Shown: piece by piece, positions 17,926 to 25,910 of the stretch | How positions within the stretch are numbered: the first letter of the stretch is position 1 | Layout of the letters: every line of letters starts with the position of its first letter | Assembly: GCF_000282035.1 (NCBI RefSeq) | Contig: NZ_AKKA01000119.1 | Span: forward strand, 19,356 to 83,355 | Length of the DNA stretch: 64,000 bases | DNA from: Rhizobium sp. CF122 | GTDB lineage: Bacteria; Pseudomonadota; Alphaproteobacteria; Rhizobiales; Rhizobiaceae | Direction of reading: 5' to 3' | Program-made: the position numbers and the translations under genes | Notes under the pieces: model-generated | The model's input: the letters and a program-made list of their open reading frames with translations, nothing else | What the model was told of the DNA's origin: nothing | The model's database searches: none

Positions 17926-18990
17926 TTACACCGACACCTTTCTGATCCACTGGTCGATTGCGACTGCGGCGATGATGAGCACGCCGGTGAGCAACACCTT
18001 CCACTGCGGATCGGCGCCGAGCATGTTGAGGCCCATCGAGACCACGCCAACGATCATCGCGCCGAACAGGGTGCCTAGGATCGAGCCGCGACCGCCGAAG
18101 AGCGAGATGCCGCCGATCACGGTCGCCGTGATGGCCTGCAGGTTATAATCCGTCACCGCGGACGAGGGAGAGATCGAGCCATTACGGCCGATCGAGACCC
18201 AGGCTGCGAAGGCGGCAATGATGCCGGAGACGGTATAGACCGTCAGCAGCACACTCTTGGCCTGGATGCCGGAGAGCTTGGCCGCTTCAGGGTCGTCGCC
18301 GACGGCATAAACGTGGCGGCCCCAGGCCGTGTGATTGAGGATATACCAGAGCACAAGAACGAGCAGCACCATGGCGATGACGCCGAGAGTAAGCACGGCG
18401 GTGCCCAATCTGAAGCTGATCGCAAAGAAATGTAGCAGCGGCGCCTGCGCATCGACATCGGTGTCGCGGATCGTTTCGTTGGCCGAATAGATGAAGTTCG
18501 TCGCCATGACGATGTTCCAGGTGCCGAGCGTTACGATGAACGGCGGCAGCTTCACATAGGCGACGAGGAAACCGTTCAGCAAGCCACAGAGACCGCCGAC
18601 AAGCATCCCGGCCAGCACAGCGATCGGTGTCGGAATGCCGTAAGTGATGGCGCAGTTGCCCATGATGACAGCCGAAATGACCATGATGACGCCGATCGAA
18701 AGATCGATGCCGGCAGTCAGGATGACCAGCGTCTGTGCAGCACCGAGAATGCCGACGATGGCGATCTGCTGCAAGATGAGCGTCAACGTGTAGGACGAGA
18801 AGAACCGTCCGCCGAGCGCGAAGCCAAAGATGATGATCGCCAGCACCAGCACGATCAGCGGCACGGCGGCCGGGGTCGAATGCAGGAAGTGCTGCGCACG
18901 TTTCACAAATGGTACGCTTTGGTGTTCGAACGACGCGACGTTCTTGTCGCTGCCGTCAAGCACCCGTTCGAATTCCTGTGCTCCGGTCAT
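17926..18990 (-). CDS. frcC: fructose ABC transporter permease
   Basis: CUT2-family permease of 354 residues with about 8-10 membrane segments (BPD_transp_2 type): AQTLVILTAGIDLSIG and YAVGDDPEAAKLSGI are hallmark stretches. A ~50-residue cytoplasmic leader precedes the first segment. The ATG at 18990 follows a long purine-rich ribosome site, GGAGGAGGAACA, which is also complementary to the anti-SD loops of the small RNA at 23.4 kb. It is separated from frcB by 155 bp with an inverted repeat, and coupled tightly to frcA. Confidence 0.92.
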   Translation of the reverse strand: MTGAQEFERVLDGSDKNVASFEHQSVPFVKRAQHFLHSTPAAVPLIVLVLAIIIFGFALGGRFFSSYTLTLILQQIAIVGILGAAQTLVILTAGIDLSIGVIMVISAVIMGNCAITYGIPTPIAVLAGMLVGGLCGLLNGFLVAYVKLPPFIVTLGTWNIVMATNFIYSANETIRDTDVDAQAPLLHFFAISFRLGTAVLTLGVIAMVLLVLVLWYILNHTAWGRHVYAVGDDPEAAKLSGIQAKSVLLTVYTVSGIIAAFAAWVSIGRNGSISPSSAVTDYNLQAITATVIGGISLFGGRGSILGTLFGAMIVGVVSMGLNMLGADPQWKVLLTGVLIIAAVAIDQWIRKVSV

Positions 18991-19062
18991 TGTTCCTCCT
19001 CCGCTTTCGCGCCAAACCGCGCGCGGAAAGCCCCTGCCCCTTATCACGCCGGTCTTCGTTCG

Positions 19063-19123
19063 CCGGTTTCTCAGGCAGCAGCTATGGTCAGTCGAAACCG
19101 GCCGAGGATCAAGCCCCGGCCGG
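19063..19123 (-). repeat. frcB-frcC intercistronic inverted repeats
   Basis: CCGGTTTC (19063-19070) and GAAACCGG (19094-19101) form an 8-bp stem, and CCGGCC/GGCCGG (19098-19123) a second, overlapping one. No T run follows. Such structures after a binding-protein gene often stabilise its mRNA so that it exceeds that of the permease; here this is inferred from position only. Confidence 0.5.
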
Positions 19124-19145
19124 CGCTAGATTCATATCGTGAGAC

Positions 19146-20171
19146 TTAGCCCCAGCACTTGTCGGTGCCGACCTTCGTGTCGATTGACTCGAGGCCAGAG
19201 ACCGGCTTGTCGGTGACAAGCGAAACGCCGGTATCGAAGAACGACTTGCCTTCGGTTGGCTTCGGCTTTTCACCGCTGTCGGCGAACTTCTTGATCGCCT
19301 CGATGCCGAGCGAAGCCATCAGCAGCGGATACTGCTGGGAGGTGGCGCCGATGACGCCTTCCTTGACCGACTGGACGCCTGGGCAACCGCCGTCAACCGA
19401 GACGATCAGGACGTTCTTTTCCATGCCGACAGCCTTGAGGGCCTGGTAGGCGCCAACTGCGGCTGGCTCGTTGATCGTGTGAATGACGTTGATGCTCGGA
19501 TCCTTCTGCAGAAGGTTTTCCATCGCCTTGCGGCCGCCTTCTTCGTTGCCGTTTGTCACGTCGTGGCCGACGATGCGCGCATCGTCTTCGTCGCCGATCT
19601 TATTCGGGTCCTTGGTGTCGATGCCGAAGCCCATCATGAAGCCCTGGTCACGCAGAACGTCGACAGTCGGCTGCGATGGCGTCAGGTCGAGGAAGCCGAC
19701 CTTGGCATCCTTTGCCTTGTCGCCGAGCGTTTCCTTGGCCCACTGGCCGATCAGCTTGCCGGCGAGCAGGTTGTCAGTTGCGAAGGTTGCGTCGGCAGCG
19801 TCAGCCGGATCGAGCGGGGTGTCGAGGGCAATCACCAGGAGGCCGGCATCGCGGGCCTTCTTGACCGAGGGGACGATGCCCTTCGTGTCGGACGCCGTGA
19901 TCAGAATACCCTTCGCGCCGTCGGCAATGCAGCTTTCGATCGCGGCAACCTGGCTTTCGCTGTCACCATCAATCTTGCCGGCGTAGGACTTGAGCGTCAC
20001 TCCCAGTTCCTTAGCCTTGGCCGTCGCGCCTTCCTTCATCTTGACGAAGAACGGGTTGGTGTCGGTCTTGGTAATGAGGCAGGCGGAAACATCCGCGGCC
20101 ATGGCCGGCGCCGAGAAGGCGACACCGAGGGCGAGCGCACCAAGCGCGGCGGAAAGCACTGATTTCTTCAT
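19146..20171 (-). CDS. frcB: fructose ABC transporter periplasmic binding protein
   Basis: Periplasmic sugar-binding protein of 341 residues. The Sec signal peptide is about residues 1-27 (MKKSVLSAALGALALGVAFS, cut after AMA-A). The mature part is a ribose-binding-like Peripla_BP_4 fold: CLITKTDTNPFFVKMKEGA, IALDTPLDPADAADATFATDN and IVSVDGGCPGVQSVK. The start at 20171 follows AGGGAGGACTC. It is the first gene of frcBCAK and divergent from frcR. Fructose specificity rests on the S. meliloti gene order. Confidence 0.93.
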   Translation of the reverse strand: MKKSVLSAALGALALGVAFSAPAMAADVSACLITKTDTNPFFVKMKEGATAKAKELGVTLKSYAGKIDGDSESQVAAIESCIADGAKGILITASDTKGIVPSVKKARDAGLLVIALDTPLDPADAADATFATDNLLAGKLIGQWAKETLGDKAKDAKVGFLDLTPSQPTVDVLRDQGFMMGFGIDTKDPNKIGDEDDARIVGHDVTNGNEEGGRKAMENLLQKDPSINVIHTINEPAAVGAYQALKAVGMEKNVLIVSVDGGCPGVQSVKEGVIGATSQQYPLLMASLGIEAIKKFADSGEKPKPTEGKSFFDTGVSLVTDKPVSGLESIDTKVGTDKCWG

Positions 20172-20336
20172 TGAGTCCTCCCTGAGATTAGCCGACCCGC
20201 CCCCTGGCGGTGCCGGAATTGACGGGCACGAGAACCGCTGCAGTCTCGCCGACGGCCTCCTCCAAGCCGTTCCGTGCCGTTTGACGATGGCAATTAAGAG
20301 CGAAAGGAATTGCCTTGTCAATAAATAAATCCAATT

Positions 20337-20349
20337 GAATTATTAATTC
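20337..20349. promoter_or_regulatory. candidate FrcR operator
   Basis: GAATTA-T-TAATTC is a perfect 13-bp palindrome in the 234-bp AT-rich gap between frcB and frcR, 165 bp before frcB and 56 bp before frcR. Flanks CCAATT and ATATGG extend the dyad loosely. ROK repressors bind AT-rich dyads of this kind; the assignment is inferred from position. Confidence 0.5.
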
Positions 20350-20405
20350 TATATGGCATGCTCGATGAAAATAGGGCATAGGCCAACAGACGGGAGGAGT
20401 GGCCA

Positions 20406-21653
20406 ATGTCGTCTTTGGACGGTCCGGTACATACGTCGGCTCAACCGCCTATTTTGAGTCCGGCAGGCGGCGCGAACCAAATCAGGGTGCGCGCCTATAA
20501 CGAGCGGCTTGTGCTGTCGCTGGTGCGCCTTTACGGCTCCCAGTCGAAGGCCGATATCGCGCGGCGAACCGGGCTTTCGGCGCAAACAGTCTCCGTCATC
20601 ATGCGGGCACTGGAGAAGGAAGGGCTGCTCTCCCGCGGAGAGCCGGTGCGTGGCCGGGTTGGCCAGCCGTCGATCCCGATGCGCCTCAATGCCGATGCCG
20701 TCTACTCGTTCGGCGTCAAGATGGGCCGACGCAGCGCGGACCTAGTGTTGATGGATTTCGTGGGCAAGATCCGCCTGCAGCTTCACCAGACCTATGCCTA
20801 TCCGCTGCCTGACGTCTTTCTGGATTTCATCACTTCAGGGATCCGCGAACTCGAAAGCCGGCTCGACGAGAAGCAACGCGGCCGCATTGCCGGCATCGGT
20901 ATCGCGGCACCGTTCGAGCTTTGGAACTGGGAAGAGGAAGTCGGTTCACCCAAGGGCGCGATGGATGTATGGCGCGACTTCGATCTCCACACCGAGATTG
21001 CCGCCCGCGTGCCCTACCCGGTCTACCTGCAGAACGATGCGACAAGTGCCTGCGGCGCAGAACTCGTGTTCGGCATCGGGCCGTCCTATCCCGACTTCGT
21101 TTATTTTTTCATCGGCTCCTTCATCGGCGGCGGCATTGTCCTCAATTCCGCGATCTTTTCGGGGCGCACGGGTACGGCTGGCGCCATCGGCCCACTCCCG
21201 GTGCGCGGCAAGAACGGCGAAACGCTGCAGCTGCTTGAAGTTGCCTCAATCTTCGTTCTCGAGAACATGCTGCGGGAGCGCGGCATCGACCCGCAGCCAC
21301 TCTGGTATTCAGCCGACGACTGGATCGACTTCGGCGAGCCCCTGGAAACGTGGATCCAGGACACCGCCCGAGCACTCGCGCAGGCGATCGTCGCGGCAGC
21401 CTCGATCATCGACTTCAGCGCGGCCGTGATCGACGGCGGCTTTCCCGGATGGGTGCGAGAACGGATCGTGCAGGCGACCATCCACGAAGCAGCGATGCTC
21501 GATCTCCAGGGCGTCGTCATGCCCGACATCATCGAAGGCGCAATCGGAGCCCATGCGCGCGCCATCGGCGGCGCCAGCCTACCGATCTTCGCGCGCTATC
21601 TCACGGACCAGAACGTTTTATTCAAGGAGGTCGAAAATGCTGAAGGGACTTAA
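20406..21653 (+). CDS. frcR: ROK-family regulator of the fructose locus
   Basis: Regulator of 415 residues. A winged HTH at about residues 28-90 (SQSKADIARRTGLSAQTVSVIMRALEKEG, shown here only by position, with GRVGQPSIPMRL as the wing) precedes a ROK sugar-kinase-like domain (IAGIGIAAPFELW; YLQNDATSACGAELVFG; FIGGGIVLN). It probably represses frcBCAK in the absence of sugar and senses fructose or its phosphate. The ATG follows GGGAGGAG. Its last 17 bases overlap the start of the mutarotase gene, so the two are translationally linked. Confidence 0.9.
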   Translation: MSSLDGPVHTSAQPPILSPAGGANQIRVRAYNERLVLSLVRLYGSQSKADIARRTGLSAQTVSVIMRALEKEGLLSRGEPVRGRVGQPSIPMRLNADAVYSFGVKMGRRSADLVLMDFVGKIRLQLHQTYAYPLPDVFLDFITSGIRELESRLDEKQRGRIAGIGIAAPFELWNWEEEVGSPKGAMDVWRDFDLHTEIAARVPYPVYLQNDATSACGAELVFGIGPSYPDFVYFFIGSFIGGGIVLNSAIFSGRTGTAGAIGPLPVRGKNGETLQLLEVASIFVLENMLRERGIDPQPLWYSADDWIDFGEPLETWIQDTARALAQAIVAAASIIDFSAAVIDGGFPGWVRERIVQATIHEAAMLDLQGVVMPDIIEGAIGAHARAIGGASLPIFARYLTDQNVLFKEVENAEGT

Positions 21654-22119
21654 CCCACTTTTGAGCCCGGAATTGCTTTCGACGCTGCGTGCCATGGGGC
21701 ATGGCGACGAAATCGCTATCGTCGACGGCAATTACCCCGGCGTCGAACATGCACGGCGGCTGATCCGTCTTGATGGCCACGGCATCGTGGCCGTGCTCGA
21801 CGCCGTTCTCAGCGTCCTGCCGATCGACGACTTTGTTACAGAGGCGATCTTCCGGTCGACCGTCAAGGCCGAGCGCGACAGGCTTGACCCGGTTCACGAG
21901 GAGATGATCGACTGCTGCGCCCGCCACGAGCCGCACCGACAGGTCGTGCCGCTCGTCGGGGCAGACTTCTACAATCGAGTACGGACCGCTCACGCCGTGA
22001 TCCAGACCAGCGAACCGCGGCTTTACGCCAACATCATCCTGCGCAAGGGTGTCATCTATCCGGAGCGAGCGGGCGACCACGCCGTTGAAAAGGCAGAGGT
22101 CGACCCCTTCACCTATTGA
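21637..22119 (+). CDS. RbsD/FucU-family sugar mutarotase
   Basis: Protein of 160 residues of the RbsD/FucU family, which converts anomers of a free sugar (ribose pyranose/furanose, or fucose alpha/beta). MLKGLNPLLSPELLSTLRAMGHGDEIAIVDGNYP contains the catalytic His of the MGHGD motif; the end has YANIILRKGV. The ATG follows AAGGAGG and overlaps frcR. Its coupling to the fructose regulator suggests it acts on fructose or a related sugar brought in by Frc, which has not been shown. Confidence 0.87.
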   Translation: MLKGLNPLLSPELLSTLRAMGHGDEIAIVDGNYPGVEHARRLIRLDGHGIVAVLDAVLSVLPIDDFVTEAIFRSTVKAERDRLDPVHEEMIDCCARHEPHRQVVPLVGADFYNRVRTAHAVIQTSEPRLYANIILRKGVIYPERAGDHAVEKAEVDPFTY

Positions 22120-22122
22120 GCG

Positions 22123-23160
22123 TCAGATCTCGCCGGCCAATGGCCCCCAGACATCCGTCAAGGCAAAACCGCCCGGATGCGGATCGAAGGGATCGAGTGC
22201 GACCTGCGAAAGGCCGAAGGTGAAACCGCGGCCCGCGATGGTCGGAATGATCGCGGGGCGACCGGCAACTTCGGTTTCCGCCAGCAATCCGACTTCGAAC
22301 TCCGAACCGATGATCGAGCGCGACTTGAAGACATCGCCGACCTTTGCCTTGCCGCGCGCATGCCATGCCGCGAGATTGGCGGAATTGCCCGTGCCGCAGG
22401 GCGAGCGATCGGCGCGGCCCGGCCACATCGTGGTGCAGGTGCGAACGGTGCCGTCCGCCTCGAGGTCGCGGAACATGACGTAGGCAACGCCGGAGATTGC
22501 CGGGATTTCCGGATGGACAACCTCGATGCCGCGGTTGATCAGTTCCTTCAGGACCATGCCGGCCTGAACCAGGGCGGCAGCATTGCCCTTCTCGATTGTC
22601 AGATTGATCTGCCCGACGTCGACCAGCGCGTAGAAAATACCGCCGTAGCATAGGTCGACCTTGACCTTGCCCCAGTGCGGCGTGTCGATGTCCACGTCGA
22701 GCTCGTGCACGAAGGACGGGACCATGGTGAGCTTCACCTTCTCACATCGCCCGTCGCGGCAGGTCGCGGTCGCCTTGACGAGGCCGGCGGCCGTCTCCAG
22801 CGTGACAATGGTTTCCGGCTCCTTCATCTCGACGACGCCGGTTTCCAATAGCGCGGTTGTGACACAGATCGAGTTCGAGCCGGAGCTCGCATGCGCCTGG
22901 TCCGGCTGCAGGATGATGAAGGCCGCATCGGCATCCGGATGCTTCGGCGGCAGCAGCAGATTGACAGAGCCGATCGGCGCGCCGCGCGGTTCGAGGCAGA
23001 GGAAGCGGCGCAGTTCCTGGCCCTTCGGATCGGTGTTCAGCCAGTTCAGCTGCTCGGCGACAGTATTGCCGGGAATCTTTGGCACGCCGCCGATCGCGAC
23101 CTTGCCGATTTCACCCTCGGCGTGAACATCCAGAAGCTGGATCGTGCGCTTCCATCTCAT
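22123..23160 (-). CDS. proline racemase family, Ser/Cys type (hydroxyproline enzyme)
   Basis: Protein of 345 residues of the proline racemase superfamily. The second catalytic Cys is present (DRSPCGTGNSA, Cys255), but the first position, Cys in true racemases, is Ser93 (SSGSNS). Ser/Cys members are known as 4-hydroxyproline 2-epimerases or trans-3-hydroxy-L-proline dehydratases, so racemisation of proline itself is unlikely. The ATG follows GAGGAG. It converges on the mutarotase gene with a 3-bp gap; no other hydroxyproline genes are nearby. Confidence 0.83.
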   Translation of the reverse strand: MRWKRTIQLLDVHAEGEIGKVAIGGVPKIPGNTVAEQLNWLNTDPKGQELRRFLCLEPRGAPIGSVNLLLPPKHPDADAAFIILQPDQAHASSGSNSICVTTALLETGVVEMKEPETIVTLETAAGLVKATATCRDGRCEKVKLTMVPSFVHELDVDIDTPHWGKVKVDLCYGGIFYALVDVGQINLTIEKGNAAALVQAGMVLKELINRGIEVVHPEIPAISGVAYVMFRDLEADGTVRTCTTMWPGRADRSPCGTGNSANLAAWHARGKAKVGDVFKSRSIIGSEFEVGLLAETEVAGRPAIIPTIAGRGFTFGLSQVALDPFDPHPGGFALTDVWGPLAGEI

Positions 23161-23360
23161 CAGTCAACTCCTCTCAAGCCTGCCGCGTGATGCTGGCGCA
23201 AATCAACACGAACGGCCTGATATATCAGATCACTGGCGATTGCCTACGGGATTTTTTCGCTCGGTAAAAGACTTCCCGACGCTGCCATGGCTCGCGGCAG
23301 TGTAGCGCAGTCCCGAGCAGATGGGCCAGCACAAGCGCCTGATCATGTGTGAGGGAGGCT

Positions 23361-23506
23361 GAAATAGAAAAGAGCCCGGTGCGGGAGGAGGTGCACCGGG
23401 CTCTTGATCCTGACTGACAACTGGGAGGAGGAGTGTTGTCAGTCCGATGAAGGAGCGCTGGGAGGAGGAGTGCGCTGCCTTCGAGATAAGAGATAGCCCA
23501 TTGTTT
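23361..23506 (-). ncRNA. small RNA with three CCUCCUCCC-loop hairpins (cuckoo/ar14-like)
   Basis: Read on the minus strand this holds three hairpins in a row. Hairpin 1 (23482-23449): 10-bp stem with one bulge. Hairpin 2 (23444-23412): perfect 10-bp stem GACTGACAAC/GTTGTCAGTC. Both have the identical 13-nt loop ACTCCTCCTCCCA. Hairpin 3 (23404-23371): perfect 12-bp stem AGAGCCCGGTGC/GCACCGGGCTCT, loop ACCTCCTCCC, followed by TTTCTATTT, a rho-independent terminator. Stems differ while loops are kept, as in the alphaproteobacterial cuckoo family (ar14, CcsR), whose loops can bind Shine-Dalgarno sequences. The 5' end is estimated from a weak promoter (TTGCTG, 17 bp, TATTCC at 23541-23513). Confidence 0.85.
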
Positions 23507-23769
23507 CGATCAGGAATAGGGAGATTACCGCAATGCAGCAATGCGCCTCGCGCATATCTCGCCTATTATTGAAGCCTATTTTTGCGGCATTTTTGATCAG
23601 TTAGTCAATTTCTTAGGCGAAGCAGGCCAATCTGCGCAGGGGCGGCTCAAATACTACCAGACGGTGGCCGGACCGCGGCGCACCCACCGCAAAATATCGC
23701 CAAAAGTTGGAGGAAATCGATGATCGGAAAGGCGAGAGATCGTCCCGCCTTTCCCCTGGCCTAACGCGA
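23507..23769. other. gap upstream of the small RNA
   Basis: Apart from the small-RNA promoter candidate, no reading frame with coding character, no RNA fold and no repeat was recognised here. The stretch 23161-23360 is likewise empty apart from the leader of the proline-racemase-family gene. Confidence 0.4.
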
Positions 23770-24138
23770 TCAATAGCCGTTGTCACAGGGCATGCTGCCA
23801 TCGCCATTGGTGCCGCTGAACGTGTTCTGGCAGTAGGTTTGCCGTTGCATCGGCCGCACGGGCTGATTGCCGATCGAACCCGTTGTGCCGCCCTCGACGC
23901 CAAAGGCTGCCAGCGGATACCAATAGCCGTCCGGACCGCGGCGGGTGCCCGGGCGCTCGGTGCGTGTGCCACGATAGCCGTTCAAGTGGCCTGCCCGCTG
24001 ACTGTACTGCACCATTTCCATGTTCGAGGCGCTTGGGAGCGGGACCGGCTGCACAGGCGCCGCCTGAACGGGAGTGATTGATGCGAGCGTGAGCAGAGCC
24101 CCTGCTGACAGGGCGGGAACGAAGCTGGAGATTTTCAT
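23770..24138 (-). CDS. small secreted hypothetical protein
   Basis: Protein of 122 residues, not recognised. A Sec signal peptide is evident (MKISSFVPALSAGALLTLAS, cleavage near VQA-A at residue 27). The mature part is Gly/Arg/Pro/Tyr-rich (GHLNGYRGTRTERPGTRRG, GYWYPLAAFG) and ends with two Cys residues (YCQNTF...MPCDNGY) that could form a disulfide in the periplasm. GGAGGATTTATC precedes the ATG. Proteins of this kind are common and poorly characterised in Rhizobiaceae. Confidence 0.75.
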   Translation of the reverse strand: MKISSFVPALSAGALLTLASITPVQAAPVQPVPLPSASNMEMVQYSQRAGHLNGYRGTRTERPGTRRGPDGYWYPLAAFGVEGGTTGSIGNQPVRPMQRQTYCQNTFSGTNGDGSMPCDNGY

Positions 24139-24334
24139 GATAAATCCTCCTTCTGGATTTATCCGAGAAAAATGCGTTCTTTCGTAGCAAAGTTCCGCGA
24201 TCACACGCAGCCTCCAGCAGTCGTGATCGGCAGCGACTGGGCGTGATCCGCAGGCGCTGATCTCAAGAACTGCTTGCTCCGTTCGGAGATGGTATCAAGC
24301 GATGCAGAGTCCGTCGGCAGCAATTCACTAGAAC

Positions 24335-24658
24335 TTATCTATCGGCGATCCGGTATCCCTGGCTCGACAGGCACGTGACATACTGCCGGTGTGCGGCAGC
24401 GGTCGCGTTCGCTTCTTCCTGGGCCGGATCGATTGGATAGCCACCCATGCCGGCGCGCAGTTCGTATTGCTTCTTCGCCTCGCGATACATGAAATTGCCG
24501 TCGCCGACGCAAATGTGATGGGCGACAGCCGGCAGATTGAGAGGCGGGTCAAAGGGTGCTGCGACGGGCACGAGCGTCGGCGCATTGGCGTCGACGCAGC
24601 CGGCAAGCGTCACTACGGCCGCGCACAACGCAAACGCTCGCACCATACTCCTCAGCAT
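24335..24658 (-). CDS. small lipoprotein, hypothetical
   Basis: Protein of 107 residues with a lipoprotein signal: MLRSMVRAFALCAAVVTLAGC, lipobox LAGC with Cys21. The mature part has two further Cys residues (HHICVGDGNF and VTCLSSQGY) and YREAKKQYELRAG, probably facing the periplasm. GGAGGG precedes the ATG. The frame is open far upstream but without conserved features. Function is unknown. Confidence 0.77.
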   Translation of the reverse strand: MLRSMVRAFALCAAVVTLAGCVDANAPTLVPVAAPFDPPLNLPAVAHHICVGDGNFMYREAKKQYELRAGMGGYPIDPAQEEANATAAAHRQYVTCLSSQGYRIADR

Positions 24659-24968
24659 ATTCCCTCCGGCCATGCGCCATGAATCGCTGCACACGCGCAG
24701 CGCCGACCGCATCATGGCTTCGCAACATTGCGCCAAGCTCGCGGGCCGGCTATGCCGATATCGGCGGCATGGCGCTTTCACAACGGAGAGGCAACACTGA
24801 GGTGACCTCAACGAAGGTTCCGATCGATCGATCGAGCGGCCGCTAATGACCTTCTGCGAGCTGCCATCTCCTGACGCCGGCAGACATCGCTGCCCCCGTG
24901 ACCGCAAGGGTTTTGAACAGAAGCGTCGTGCGCCTTCTCCCTTCGTTGTCGTGTCTCTTTCTCGCCGG
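24659..24968. other. gap of 310 bp
   Basis: Between the lipoprotein gene and the stop of the monooxygenase gene. No credible gene, RNA or repeat was seen. It includes a short cluster GATCGATCGATCGA near 24830, of no clear meaning. Confidence 0.4.
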
Positions 24969-25337
24969 TCAGGCCGTGCAGATGCTGGCAACGCCGACCT
25001 TTTGGAACAGCTGCGGTCTTGCAATTGCGGACGATGGATAGCTCGTCAGCTTCGCCCGGAACTCAGGATGTGTGAAAGCTGCGCGAAATGCTTCATTCGA
25101 TTCCCACACCGCATAGTTCAGGTAGGCTGGGCTTTCGCCTATGGCGCGATGGAGTTGGGTCGAGATAAAGCCCGGCTGGCGCTTCATGAACTCGGCGTCG
25201 TCCTTCCAGACTTCGAGAAAGCGCTCTTCATCGGCCGCATCGAGTGTGAAGAGGTTGATGAGTACGACCGGCGCGGCTTCGATGGCCAGTTGGCGTTCGA
25301 TAGGTAGTCTCTCGTCCATGGGCTTCATGTGGGACAT
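24969..25337 (-). CDS. antibiotic biosynthesis monooxygenase-domain protein
   Basis: Protein of 122 residues with an ABM-like ferredoxin fold: VVLINLFTLDAADEERFLEVWKDD is the first strand and helix, GFISTQLHRAI and YLNYAVWESNEAFRAAF the remainder. Members oxidise quinone-like compounds without cofactor or bind haem. The ATG at 25337 follows GGAAGGAG. It is divergent from a MarR gene across a palindrome, so its expression is probably controlled by that regulator. Confidence 0.83.
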   Translation of the reverse strand: MSHMKPMDERLPIERQLAIEAAPVVLINLFTLDAADEERFLEVWKDDAEFMKRQPGFISTQLHRAIGESPAYLNYAVWESNEAFRAAFTHPEFRAKLTSYPSSAIARPQLFQKVGVASICTA

Positions 25338-25393
25338 TTCGGGCTCCTTCCAGGTTGTATGCATGATGTCAATTCGATACGATGAAGACATAT

Positions 25394-25415
25394 TAACTTG
25401 ACATAATAATGTCAA
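25394..25415. promoter_or_regulatory. MarR operator overlapping promoter of the monooxygenase gene
   Basis: TTGACAT-AATA-ATGTCAA (25398-25415) is a perfect 7+4+7 palindrome. On the minus strand its right arm supplies a -35 TTGACA followed after 17 bp by TATGTC (-10), so bound regulator would block the monooxygenase promoter. It also lies just before the MarR start, allowing autoregulation. Confidence 0.7.
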
Positions 25416-25424
25416 TATAGATGG

Positions 25425-25910
25425 ATGTTGCCAATGAGCGAAACGACCCGAAACCGGAAGGGCGATGCCTTGACCGACCTGATCCTCAGCCTGTTCAGAG
25501 CGAACAACCTGACCCTGTTGTGGGGAGACAGGCTAGTTGGGTCGTACGGGCTGACTAGTGCTCGGTGGCAGATTCTCGGAGCGATCGTGCACGCCGACCG
25601 GCCGCAGCCGGTGGCGTGGCTCGCCCGTGATCTCGGAGCTAATCGGCAGAATGTTCAGCGCATCGTGAATGATCTGCACCAGGAAGGGATCGTGGTGTTC
25701 GAGCCCAACCCGCACCACCGGAGGGCGCATCTCGTGGTGCTTACGGCGAAGGGACGCCGCGCCTACGAGTCCGCGATCAACGCGTACAACCCGAGGGTCG
25801 ACGCGTTGGCTGAGGGCTTTTCACTTGAAGATATCAGGATAGCGCACCGCGTGATGGCGACGCTGCGAGCAAGACTCGAAGGAGAAATGGATGCTGAGAA
25901 GCACAACTAG
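25425..25910 (+). CDS. MarR-family transcriptional regulator
   Basis: Winged-helix regulator of 161 residues (158 from the alternative ATG at 25434). Dimerisation helices flank an HTH with WLARDLGANRQNVQRIVNDL and the wing FEPNPHHRRAHLVVLTAKG. It is divergent from the monooxygenase gene. Its stop overlaps the start of the cytochrome b561 remnant by 20 bp, with GGAG inside the MarR gene, so the two once formed a coupled pair. MarR proteins of this sort usually respond to phenolic or oxidant ligands. Confidence 0.88.
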   Translation: MLPMSETTRNRKGDALTDLILSLFRANNLTLLWGDRLVGSYGLTSARWQILGAIVHADRPQPVAWLARDLGANRQNVQRIVNDLHQEGIVVFEPNPHHRRAHLVVLTAKGRRAYESAINAYNPRVDALAEGFSLEDIRIAHRVMATLRARLEGEMDAEKHN

